Assembly: GCF_937999985.1 (NCBI RefSeq)
Contig: NZ_CALLDG010000014.1
Coordinates: forward strand, 1 to 13,777
Direction of reading: 5' to 3'
From: an uncultured Corynebacterium sp.
GTDB taxonomy: Bacteria > Actinomycetota > Actinomycetes > Mycobacteriales > Mycobacteriaceae
DNA length: 13,777 bases
Part shown: positions 1-5,213 of the stretch, piece by piece
Layout: every line of letters starts with the position of its first letter
How positions within the stretch are numbered: position 1 is the first letter of the stretch
Notes under the pieces: generated by a model
Databases searched by the model: none
What the model was told of the DNA's origin: nothing
The model's input: only the letters and a program-made list of their open reading frames with translations
Made by a program: the position numbers and the translations under genes

Positions 1-56
1 GGGGAGCGGCGACTTGGCTGCTCGTGTGCGGAGGATTTTGCTACTTGGGCGGAGGA

Positions 57-274
57 ATGTCGTTAGATCGGGAATGCGCGAGCGCGGCCAGTCAGCCTGA
101 TAAAAGCGCAACGCTCTGACCTGCACTTTCTCGAAGTTGCAAATGGTTTGCAAGAACGTATTCTCGTTCTAGCGACATCCACCCCGGTATAGCCCTGATT
201 TGGAGGGGTTCCCTCCTGCGTATTCCCGATCTGACGACACTTCCCCCACCTGTGTATTCCCGATCTGGCGACAT
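57..274. repeat. Four copies of a 21-bp dispersed element
   Basis: Three direct copies lie at 158-178, 220-240 and 254-274, and one inverted copy at 57-77. The shared core is ATTCCCGATCT followed by RRCGACA. The copies at 220 and 254 differ at two positions; the 158 copy is more diverged. A shorter inverted fragment (GTGTCGCCAG) is at 351-360. Spacing is irregular (41 nt and 13 nt between the direct copies), which argues against a CRISPR array. Function is unknown; it may be a genome-wide dispersed repeat. Confidence 0.75.
137..153. promoter_or_regulatory. Perfect 17-bp palindrome, operator-like
   Basis: TTGCAAA-TGG-TTTGCAA is a perfect 7-3-7 inverted repeat. Six bases later GAACG-N6-CGTTC forms another inverted repeat (about 154-169). 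Palindromes of this size are typical binding sites of dimeric regulators (TetR, MarR or LacI type). No gene start lies next to it inside the window, so a target beyond the left edge is more likely. The regulator is unknown. Confidence 0.35.
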
Positions 275-284
275 CTGGAGGTTT

Positions 285-328
285 AACCGCTCCGAGGGGT
301 GGTAATAACCGCTCCGAGGGGTGGCAAT
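285..328. repeat. Two tandem 22-bp units
   Basis: The unit at 285-306 is repeated at 307-328 with one base change (T to C in the GGTGGTAAT/GGTGGCAAT end). Each begins AACCGCTCCGAGGGG. It looks like a recent slippage duplication and has no visible coding role. Confidence 0.85.
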
Positions 329-430
329 GGCTGCTGCCGGGGTGGGATAAGTGTCGCCAGGGTGAGTGCCGGGTGCCGCCGGGGGCAGCATTGGGCTCCG
401 CAGGGAGACCTGAAGGCAGAGGAAAACAAG

Positions 431-454
431 AAAAGGCGCCCAAAGGCGCCCTTT
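431..454 (-). terminator. Rho-independent terminator of greA
   Basis: Read on the minus strand, AAAAGGGCGCC-TTT-GGCGCC-TTTT forms a stem of about ten pairs with one bulged base, followed by the T-rich stretch TTTTCTTGTTTTCC. It starts about 50 nt after the greA stop codon, and greA is the only gene it can serve. Confidence 0.85.
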
Positions 455-506
455 TCTATTACCGCCAGCCAGCAACCAGAGGGGTTAGCTGCCTGCAAAG
501 CAGAAA

Positions 507-1028
507 CTACTGCTCCGCGCGCGGAACGTCCAGGTCCGGGTCGTAAGGCTCAGCGGCAACGATCGTCACAGATACAGTATCGCCAGTGGGGGTCTGGTAC
601 TCGCGGGTCTCGCCGACCTTGGCGCCGACGATGGCCGCACCCAGCGGAGCATCGGTGGAGTAGGTCTCCAGGTCCGGGTTGGAAGACTCCAGGCCGCGGG
701 TGCCGATCAGGAAGGTCTCCTTATCGTCCTCGTCACCGTCGTAGTAGACGTGGATCACGGAACCAACCAGTGCCACGCCGGACTCCTGCGGAGCCTCACC
801 GATGGTGGCGTTATCCAGCAGCTCCTCCAGGTAGGTGATGCGAGCCTCCTCCTGGCCCTGCTGCTCGCGGGCTGCGTGGTAGCCGCCGTTCTCCTTCAGG
901 TCGCCTTCTTCGCGGCGCTCGTTAATCTCGGCTGCCAGCACCGGACGGTTCTCCTTCAGAGCCGTCAGTTCTGCATTCAGTCGGTCGTAAGATTCCTGGG
1001 TCAGCCAGCGAGTCTGGTTCTCGGCCAT
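507..1028 (-). CDS. greA: Transcription elongation factor GreA
   Basis: GreA binds the secondary channel of RNA polymerase and stimulates cleavage of backtracked transcripts. The product is 173 residues, slightly longer than E. coli GreA (158). Residues 1 to about 80 form the N-terminal coiled coil. Its tip carries EGDLKENGGYHAARE, in which D43 and E46 match the acidic residues that hold the catalytic Mg2+ in GreA. The rest is the FKBP-like C-terminal domain. I chose the ATG at 1028 because GGGAGA lies 6 nt upstream; an in-frame start 14 codons earlier has no such site and adds residues not typical of the family. The next gene upstream on this strand is the DUF4307 protein, as in mycobacteria. 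A terminator follows at 431-454. Confidence 0.96.
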   Translation of the reverse strand: MAENQTRWLTQESYDRLNAELTALKENRPVLAAEINERREEGDLKENGGYHAAREQQGQEEARITYLEELLDNATIGEAPQESGVALVGSVIHVYYDGDEDDKETFLIGTRGLESSNPDLETYSTDAPLGAAIVGAKVGETREYQTPTGDTVSVTIVAAEPYDPDLDVPRAEQ

Positions 1029-1068
1029 TGGGTTCTCCCATCTTCGTTGAAGGTTGACGCGGTCTCTC

Positions 1069-1083
1069 ACGTGGGCGTCAATA
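1069..1083 (+). repeat. 15-bp element, inverted partner at 1640-1654
   Basis: ACGTGGGCGTCAATA occurs here and as an exact inverted copy at 1640-1654. Both copies have the same orientation relative to the gene they precede (greA and mca): TATTGACGCCCACGT reads toward each start, ending 40 nt before greA and 65 nt before mca. Four looser copies of the 9-bp core GGCGTCAAT lie elsewhere in the window. Function is unknown. Confidence 0.7.
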
Positions 1084-1104
1084 GATTTTTAAGTAGGCGT
1101 GCAA

Positions 1105-1110
1105 AGTGTA
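1105..1110 (-). promoter_or_regulatory. Possible -10 box for greA
   Basis: On the minus strand TACACT fits the corynebacterial -10 pattern TAnAnT. It would start transcription near 1098, leaving a leader of about 70 nt before the greA ATG. No clear -35 element is visible. Confidence 0.35.
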
Positions 1111-1113
1111 GCA

Positions 1114-1126
1114 CCTGGGCGCCAGG
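1114..1126 (-). other. Small hairpin after DUF4307 gene
   Basis: CCTGG-GCG-CCAGG is a perfect 5-3-5 inverted repeat about 50 nt downstream of the DUF4307 stop. There is no T-run after it, so a terminator role is uncertain. Confidence 0.3.
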
Positions 1127-1139
1127 CTACCTGGGCTGC

Positions 1140-1190
1140 CCGGCCTAGTCGCGCGGGTCTGCTTAGCCTTCCGGCTTAGTCGCGCGGGTC
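1140..1190. repeat. 20-bp direct repeat at the end of the DUF4307 gene
   Basis: The 20 bp at 1140-1159 recur at 1171-1190 with one mismatch (CCGGCYTAGTCGCGCGGGTC), a 31-bp period. The second copy overlaps the last codons and stop of the DUF4307 gene, so the gene's tail appears to have been duplicated just downstream of itself. Confidence 0.8.
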
Positions 1191-1610
1191 GAGGTGCGGC
1201 GGTAGCGTGGCGGAGCAACCGTAGGCGGTGGCTGCGTAGCCGCGTTCGCGGGTGGGGATGTCCACCAGGAAGCGTTCTACTTCTTCACCGCCGCGGGGGA
1301 TGACGAACTCGCGGCGTCCGACTTCGTTCTTGTCGTAGTCCAGGGCGGTGACGATGCAATATGCGGGCTTGGAGGGATCCTTGCGGGTGACGTCGATGCT
1401 CATGGTCATTCGCTCGTCCGAGACGATCTCGCCACCGGACTCCTGCGCCGTGACATCCGCTTCCGAATTACGCATGAACTGCGTGACCGCATAGGCAAGC
1501 GCTGCTGCCAGCATTACGGCCAGGATTACTACAACGATTTTCCCGGAGAATTTCTGGTTGCGCGTTTCGCCGTAGCGCTCTTCTTGGATGCTCTTCTTCG
1601 CCGCGTTCAT
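1176..1610 (-). CDS. DUF4307 single-pass membrane protein
   Basis: This 144-residue protein has a short charged N-terminus (1-22), one membrane helix at about 23-46 (KIVVVILAVMLAAALAYAV), and an outward-facing C-terminal domain with two cysteines, C85 and C132, that could pair. The layout and its place between greA and mca, as Rv1081c in M. tuberculosis, match the DUF4307 family. I know of no established biochemical role. The ATG at 1610 lies 9 nt from TAGACT on the minus strand, a possible -10 box, so the transcript may have little or no leader. The gene diverges from mca across about 110 bp. Confidence 0.85.
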   Translation of the reverse strand: MNAAKKSIQEERYGETRNQKFSGKIVVVILAVMLAAALAYAVTQFMRNSEADVTAQESGGEIVSDERMTMSIDVTRKDPSKPAYCIVTALDYDKNEVGRREFVIPRGGEEVERFLVDIPTRERGYAATAYGCSATLPPHLDPRD

Positions 1611-1639
1611 GATGTCTCTAGTCTAGCCCACCCTTTTAT

Positions 1640-1654
1640 TATTGACGCCCACGT
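1640..1654 (-). repeat. Inverted partner of the 1069-1083 element
   Basis: TATTGACGCCCACGT is the exact reverse complement of 1069-1083. It lies in the DUF4307-mca intergenic region and includes TTGACG, which resembles a -35 box, but no -10 stands at the proper distance on the plus strand. Confidence 0.7.
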
Positions 1655-1682
1655 CCCCGGCCTGCCCGGACCGGTGGCTCTA

Positions 1683-1711
1683 TTGGGTAGGGGAGGGCTG
1701 GGTAGTAGATT
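1683..1711 (+). promoter_or_regulatory. Promoter of mca, probably leaderless
   Basis: TTGGGT at 1683-1688 and TAGATT at 1706-1711 are separated by 17 nt. The -10 ends 8 nt before the GTG at 1720, so transcription should start at or next to the start codon. No Shine-Dalgarno sequence stands before that GTG, in keeping with a leaderless mRNA. Confidence 0.6.
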
Positions 1712-1719
1712 GTATTGGC

Positions 1720-2628
1720 GTGAGTGAAAAGACATCTGCCGTTGATACGCCGCGTTATCGCCTGCTGGCGATTCACGCGCACCCGGACGACGAATCCAGC
1801 AAGGGTGCGGCCACCATGGCTCGCTATGTCGATGAAGGCCACCGGGTGAAAGTACTGACGTGCACAGGCGGTGAGCGCGGGGACATCCTGAACCCAGAGA
1901 TGCAGGAGCTGGCTGAGCAGGGCATCGGAGAGATGATTGAGGTGCGCCGCGAGGAGATGGCTCAGGCGGCCTCGATCCTGGGCGTGGAGCATGAGTGGCT
2001 GGGTTATGTGGATTCCGGTCTGCCGGAGGGTGACCCGAAGCCGCCGTTGCCGGAGGGATGCTTTGCCCTGCAGGACACGGAAGAGGTTACGCAAAGAGTT
2101 GTGCGGGTGGTCCGTGAGTTCCGTCCGCATGTCATCATCACCTACGACGAGCACGGCGGTTATCCGCACCCAGATCACATCAAGGTTCATGCGGTTTCCG
2201 TACGTGCCTGGGAGGCTGCCGGCGACCCGAACTACCACCCGGAGCTGGGCGAACCTTGGGAGGTGAAGAAGCTGTACTATACCCATGGGTTCATCCGCGA
2301 GCGTTTCGAGAACCTGGCCACCGCCATGTATGAGCGTGGCGCGCAGCTGCCGGATCACGTCCTGCGACACTTGGAGTTGTGGAGGCAGCTGCCGGATATT
2401 TTCTCCCGTGTGACCACCCGCGTGAATGTGGCTGACTGGTTTGAGCGCCGCGATGATGCGCTGCGTGCTCACCGCACTCAGATTGACCCGAAGGGGGCGT
2501 TCTTCCTGGCGGACATGGACTTGCAGCAGCAGGTGTGGCCGACCGAGGAGTTCGAGCTCGCGCAGTCGCGCGTGCATAGCGAGCTGCCGGAGTCGGAACT
2601 TTTCGCCGGGTTAGATTCGGCGGAATAG
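1720..2628 (+). CDS. mca: Mycothiol S-conjugate amidase Mca
   Basis: Mca cleaves mycothiol S-conjugates of electrophiles and drugs, giving a mercapturic acid for export and GlcN-inositol for reuse. It is a cytosolic zinc enzyme related to the deacetylase MshB. The 302-residue product has the HPDDE motif at 21-25 and PHPDH at 149-153. By comparison with MshB, H21, D24 and H153 hold zinc, D23 is the general base and H150 supports the transition state. The length fits Mca (about 290-300). The frame is open from 1642, but those extra residues are unlike the family. The GTG at 1720 starts just before the conserved region and sits 8 nt after a -10 box. MshB is the main alternative; the position next to greA and DUF4307, as Rv1082, favours Mca. 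Confidence 0.92.
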   Translation: MSEKTSAVDTPRYRLLAIHAHPDDESSKGAATMARYVDEGHRVKVLTCTGGERGDILNPEMQELAEQGIGEMIEVRREEMAQAASILGVEHEWLGYVDSGLPEGDPKPPLPEGCFALQDTEEVTQRVVRVVREFRPHVIITYDEHGGYPHPDHIKVHAVSVRAWEAAGDPNYHPELGEPWEVKKLYYTHGFIRERFENLATAMYERGAQLPDHVLRHLELWRQLPDIFSRVTTRVNVADWFERRDDALRAHRTQIDPKGAFFLADMDLQQQVWPTEEFELAQSRVHSELPESELFAGLDSAE

Positions 2629-2662
2629 CGCAGCGCAGGGTTGACCGGCGCAGCGCAGGGTT
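2628..2662. repeat. 15-bp direct repeat after mca
   Basis: GCGCAGCGCAGGGTT at 2628-2642 recurs exactly at 2648-2662, a 20-bp period. The first copy begins on the last base of the mca stop codon. No terminator is visible between mca and the next gene. Confidence 0.8.
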
Positions 2663-2684
2663 TCCCCACAGGCGGGCGACAAAC

Positions 2685-2690
2685 TACAGT
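2685..2690 (+). promoter_or_regulatory. Possible -10 box for the membrane protein gene
   Basis: TACAGT fits the loose -10 pattern TAnnnT and lies about 20 nt before the AAGGAG site of the next gene. The -35 region (TTTCCC) is poor. Read-through from mca is also possible. Confidence 0.3.
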
Positions 2691-2723
2691 TAATGGGCAG
2701 ATAACAAGAAGGAGTTTCCAGCG

Positions 2724-3143
2724 ATGAACACCGCCACCTGGATCATTGCGCAGGCAGAGCGCACCGGCCCGAAGGGCGCCGAGTTCGGTAAAGCCGCCCC
2801 AGTCGGCCTGTTCGTGATCGTCATCTTGTTGCTGGTTGTGCTGCTCATCGGCTTTGCCATGAACAAGCGCATCCGCCGCCTCGAGCGCCGCCAGGCTTTC
2901 GCCGATGCGCGTGGCATTGATCTGTTCGACACGGAGAAGCTGGAAGCGGCGATGAAGGCCGAAGGCTTCGACGAAACCGCCGGCAAGCGTTCCATGTTTG
3001 CCCGCACTGAGGTGCCGCAGACAGATGAGCGCTTCTTGCCTTCCTCTGGCACACTGACCGGCCCCGCTGCGATTGACGCTGAGCGGGCGCGGGCTAAGGG
3101 CGTCAATAAGGATGGCGAAGAACCCCCGAACCAGCATCAGTAG
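2724..3143 (+). CDS. Small single-pass membrane protein (Rv1083-like)
   Basis: This 139-residue protein has a short N-terminus with the block GAEFGKAAPVGL, then one membrane helix at about 26-45 (rich in V, I and L), a basic stop (NKRIRRLERR), and a long polar cytoplasmic tail. A small protein with an EFGKA-PVGL block followed by a helix lies between mca and the Z-prenyl synthase in mycobacteria as well (Rv1083, from memory, shorter). The start is clear: AAGGAG lies 9 nt before the ATG. The stop is 10 nt before the synthase start, so the two are very likely co-transcribed. The family has no known function; a link to prenyl-lipid or cell-wall metabolism is inferred from position only. The C-terminal tail contains one copy of the dispersed GGCGTCAATA motif (3099-3108). 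Confidence 0.82.
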   Translation: MNTATWIIAQAERTGPKGAEFGKAAPVGLFVIVILLLVVLLIGFAMNKRIRRLERRQAFADARGIDLFDTEKLEAAMKAEGFDETAGKRSMFARTEVPQTDERFLPSSGTLTGPAAIDAERARAKGVNKDGEEPPNQHQ

Positions 3144-3153
3144 GATCAACACC

Positions 3154-3924
3154 GTGAACCGCATCCCCCAGCTGCTATACCCAGCCTACGAGGCCAGCCT
3201 GGCGCGCTCGTTGCGCGATAAGCCACGGCCGAAGCACGTCGCCATCATGGCCGACGGCAACCGCCGCTGGGCGCGCGAGAACGGGTTCACGGATGTGTCG
3301 CACGGTCACCGCGTAGGCGCGAAGAAGATCGCGGAAATGTGCGGTTGGTGCGATGAACTGGGGATCGAAACCGTCACGGTGTACTTGCTCAGCACCGAAA
3401 ACCTAAAGCGCTCTCCGGAGGAGCTGTCGTTGCTGTGCAGCATCATTGGTGATGTTGCCGAGGAATTGGCGGATTCTGACGCCGGGTTCCAGCTGCGCAC
3501 CGTCGGCCACCTAGAGCTACTGCCTGAACAGCTGCGCATTCGCCTGGAGGAAAACCAGGCCAAGACGAACGACCACACGGGCGTGCGCGTGAATGTGGCC
3601 GTGGGGTATGGCGGGCGCCAGGAGATCGTGGATGCGGTGCAGACCCTCGTGGCCGAGCTGGCGGAGCAGGGGACGGCGCCGGAAGATATGGCAGAGGCAA
3701 TCACCGCTGAGGCGTTGGGGAATCACATGTACACCTCGGGGCAGCCGGATCCGGACCTGGTGATCCGCACGTCGGGGGAGCAGCGCCTATCTGGTTTTCT
3801 GCTGTGGCAGTCCGCGTACTCGGAGATCTGGTTTACCGATACCTATTGGCCGGCCTTCCGGCGCGTGGATTTCCTGCGTGCGCTGCGCGACTACTCGCAG
3901 CGGCACAGGCGCTTCGGGCTATAA
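3154..3924 (+). CDS. uppS: Short-chain (Z)-prenyl diphosphate synthase
   Basis: This cis-prenyltransferase condenses isopentenyl diphosphate with an allylic diphosphate. Its M. tuberculosis relative Rv1086 makes Z,E-farnesyl diphosphate, the precursor for decaprenyl phosphate, the lipid carrier for arabinogalactan and peptidoglycan. The 256-residue product has the hallmark DGNRRWAR with catalytic D34, the block VYLLSTENL, and near the C-terminus VIRTSGEQRLSGFLLWQS, which with the following SE supplies diphosphate and Mg2+ contacts. These blocks are nearly identical to what I recall of Rv1086, so I favour the short-chain enzyme over the long-chain decaprenyl synthase. The frame is open from 3073, but that part overlaps the previous gene. 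GTG at 3154 has AGGA 8 nt upstream. It converges with coaA across 60 bp. Confidence 0.9.
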   Translation: MNRIPQLLYPAYEASLARSLRDKPRPKHVAIMADGNRRWARENGFTDVSHGHRVGAKKIAEMCGWCDELGIETVTVYLLSTENLKRSPEELSLLCSIIGDVAEELADSDAGFQLRTVGHLELLPEQLRIRLEENQAKTNDHTGVRVNVAVGYGGRQEIVDAVQTLVAELAEQGTAPEDMAEAITAEALGNHMYTSGQPDPDLVIRTSGEQRLSGFLLWQSAYSEIWFTDTYWPAFRRVDFLRALRDYSQRHRRFGL

Positions 3925-3984
3925 GCGGGGGGATAACCGGCGATAGGGGTGCGAGCGATAGGGGGCGCGTAATTGCGCGTGGGG

Positions 3985-4902
3985 CTAGATCTTCCGCATC
4001 CGCACTTTCTGCACCAGGTGGTCCGGGCCCTTGCGCAGAACCAAGGAAGCACGCACGCGGGTGGGGAGGATGTTCTCCATCAGGTTCGGCAGGTTCACGG
4101 TCTGCCAGATCTCCCTGGCGACCACGGTGGCCTCTTCATCGCTGAAGTTTGCGAAGTGGTGGAAGTGCGCCTTCGGATCCTTAAACGCAGTGTTCTTCAG
4201 GCGCAAGAAGCGGTCGATGTACCAATCCTCGATGTCCTCGCGCCGGGCATCGACGTAAACGGAGAAATCGAAGAGGTCGGAGACCATGAGGGTGGGGCCG
4301 GTCTGCAGAACGTTTAGCCCCTCGACGATGAGGATGTCCGGGCGGTCGACTGTAATGGTCTGGTCCGGAATGCGGTCGTAGGCCTCGTGGGAGTACACCG
4401 GAGCCTGCACCTTTTGGGTGCCGGACTTCACCTTGGTGATGAAGCTCAGTAGTTCCGCCTGGTCGTAGGACTCCGGGAAGCCCTTGCGGTGCATGAGCTT
4501 GCGGCGCTCGAGTTCTGCGGTGGGCAGCAGGAAGCCGTCGGTGGTTACGAGGTCCACCCGCGGGTTTGTCTCCCAACGCTGCAACAGAACTTGCAGCACG
4601 CGGGCGGTGGTGGACTTGCCGACGGCGACGGAGCCGCAGACGCCGATGATGTAAGGGATCTGCGGCATTGCCTCGCCGAGGAATGTTTCAGTGGCGGCGT
4701 TGAGCCTGCGGTGCGCTTCGACGCGCAGGAAGATCAGGCGGGACAACGGGAGGTAGACCTCGGAGACCTCTTCCAGGTCGATTTCATCGCCGATGCCGCG
4801 GAGCTGTTCCAGTTCATCTTCGGTGAGGACCTGGGGCATCGACTTTCTTAAGGTGCGCCACTGAGTACGGTCCAGCTCAATGTAAGGGCTGGGGGAAGTC
4901 AT
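3985..4902 (-). CDS. coaA: Type I pantothenate kinase
   Basis: CoaA phosphorylates pantothenate with ATP, the first and usually controlled step of coenzyme A synthesis. The 305-residue length fits the bacterial type I family (312 in M. tuberculosis). The Walker A loop GSVAVGKS spans 90-97 with K96; downstream are VTTDGFLLP, the HRKGFPESYD block and the GLNVLQTG segment that are typical of the family. I chose ATG 4902 (MTSPSPYIELDR), which aligns with the usual family N-terminus. The frame is open upstream to 5007, but only through the 14-bp repeats and it adds residues unlike any kinase. ATG 4911 is an alternative. A small hairpin GCCCC-N6-GGGGC (4915-4930) lies right before the gene. No good Shine-Dalgarno sequence is seen. 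The gene diverges from glyA. Confidence 0.94.
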   Translation of the reverse strand: MTSPSPYIELDRTQWRTLRKSMPQVLTEDELEQLRGIGDEIDLEEVSEVYLPLSRLIFLRVEAHRRLNAATETFLGEAMPQIPYIIGVCGSVAVGKSTTARVLQVLLQRWETNPRVDLVTTDGFLLPTAELERRKLMHRKGFPESYDQAELLSFITKVKSGTQKVQAPVYSHEAYDRIPDQTITVDRPDILIVEGLNVLQTGPTLMVSDLFDFSVYVDARREDIEDWYIDRFLRLKNTAFKDPKAHFHHFANFSDEEATVVAREIWQTVNLPNLMENILPTRVRASLVLRKGPDHLVQKVRMRKI

Positions 4903-4946
4903 AGCACCCATTGTGCCCCGAAAATGGGGCAAGGTGAAATTGGATC

Positions 4947-5030
4947 GCCATGGGTTTGTCGCCATGGCTTTGTCGCCATGGGTTTGTCGCCTGGGCTTTG
5001 TCGCCATGGGTTTGTCGCCATGGATTTGTC
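4947..5030. repeat. Six tandem 14-bp repeats between coaA and glyA
   Basis: Six contiguous 14-bp units run without gaps: 4947, 4961, 4975, 4989, 5003 and 5017. The consensus is GCCATGGGTTTGTC. Units 1, 3 and 5 are identical, unit 2 has one change, unit 6 has one, and unit 4 (GCCTGGGCTTTGTC) is the most diverged. Five units contain the palindrome CCATGG, so an ATG appears on both strands in each, in rotating frames because 14 is not a multiple of 3. The array stands 44 bp upstream of the coaA start and about 110 bp upstream of the glyA promoter. Copy number may vary between strains. Confidence 0.95.
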
Positions 5031-5076
5031 AAGGAGCCGCAATGGGATCGCAATCGGGTCGCAATAGTTTGGCAAC

Positions 5077-5125
5077 GGGGTGAGTGTGGGCTGGGTGTGG
5101 GTTGGGGTATGGGTTGGGTATAGGG
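5077..5125 (+). promoter_or_regulatory. Eight closely spaced G-tracts, possible G-quadruplex
   Basis: Runs of three or four G occur at 5077, 5088, 5093, 5099, 5104, 5111, 5116 and 5123, with loops of mostly 2-4 nt. This satisfies the usual G3+N1-7 rule at least once and would allow two quadruplexes on the plus (non-template) strand. The last tract covers the -35 position of the glyA -10 box at 5142. Confidence 0.6.
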
Positions 5126-5141
5126 CGCTGCGGGTACTCGC

Positions 5142-5147
5142 TATGAT
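5142..5147 (+). promoter_or_regulatory. Probable -10 box of glyA
   Basis: TATGAT matches the extended -10 pattern TAnnnT well. Transcription would start near 5154, giving a leader of about 60 nt. At the -35 distance (17 nt) stands TATAGG, which is poor, so activation may be needed. Confidence 0.5.
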
Positions 5148-5155
5148 AGTGATGC

Positions 5156-5181
5156 AGATAAGCAACCGGTTTTATCTTTTT
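5156..5181 (+). terminator. Weak terminator-like hairpin in the glyA leader
   Basis: AGATAA (5156-5161) can pair with TTATCT (5172-5177) around a 10-nt loop that is itself the palindrome AACCGGTT plus two bases, and TTTT follows. The stem is AU-rich and weak, so an attenuator role is only a possibility. Confidence 0.2.
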
Positions 5182-5213
5182 AGATTCATCCACAATGGAA
5201 GGCCTTGGTAGAC

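Larger units (their letters stand above)
1..429. other. Repeat-rich non-coding region left of greA
   Basis: I see no credible gene here. Frames that stay open on the minus strand across this stretch have no ribosome binding site, no recognisable domain, and their translations simply repeat with the DNA repeats. The stretch holds four copies of a 21-bp element, a 17-bp palindrome at 137-153, a hairpin GGAGGG-GTT-CCCTCC at 202-216, and two tandem 22-bp units at 285-328. It lies downstream of greA. The palindrome could belong to the promoter of a gene beyond the left edge. Confidence 0.6.

Noticed and set aside
154..169. SOS box (LexA site) from GAACG-N6-CGTTC
   Set aside because: Spacing and flanks do not match the actinobacterial TCGAAC-N4-GTTCGA pattern.
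158..274. CRISPR array
   Set aside because: Only three direct copies, with spacers of 41 and 13 nt, one more copy inverted, and no cas genes.
63..498. Several minus-strand frames of 70-130 residues over the left repeat region
   Set aside because: No ribosome site, no known domain, and their sequence merely mirrors the DNA repeats; greA's terminator also lies within the region.
1639..3164. Long minus-strand frames opposite mca and the membrane protein gene
   Set aside because: Shadows caused by high GC at third codon positions of the real plus-strand genes, which have clear family motifs.
4903..5007. N-terminal extension of coaA by 35 residues
   Set aside because: It is encoded by the 14-bp tandem repeats, has no ribosome site, and family members begin near the MTSPSPY segment.
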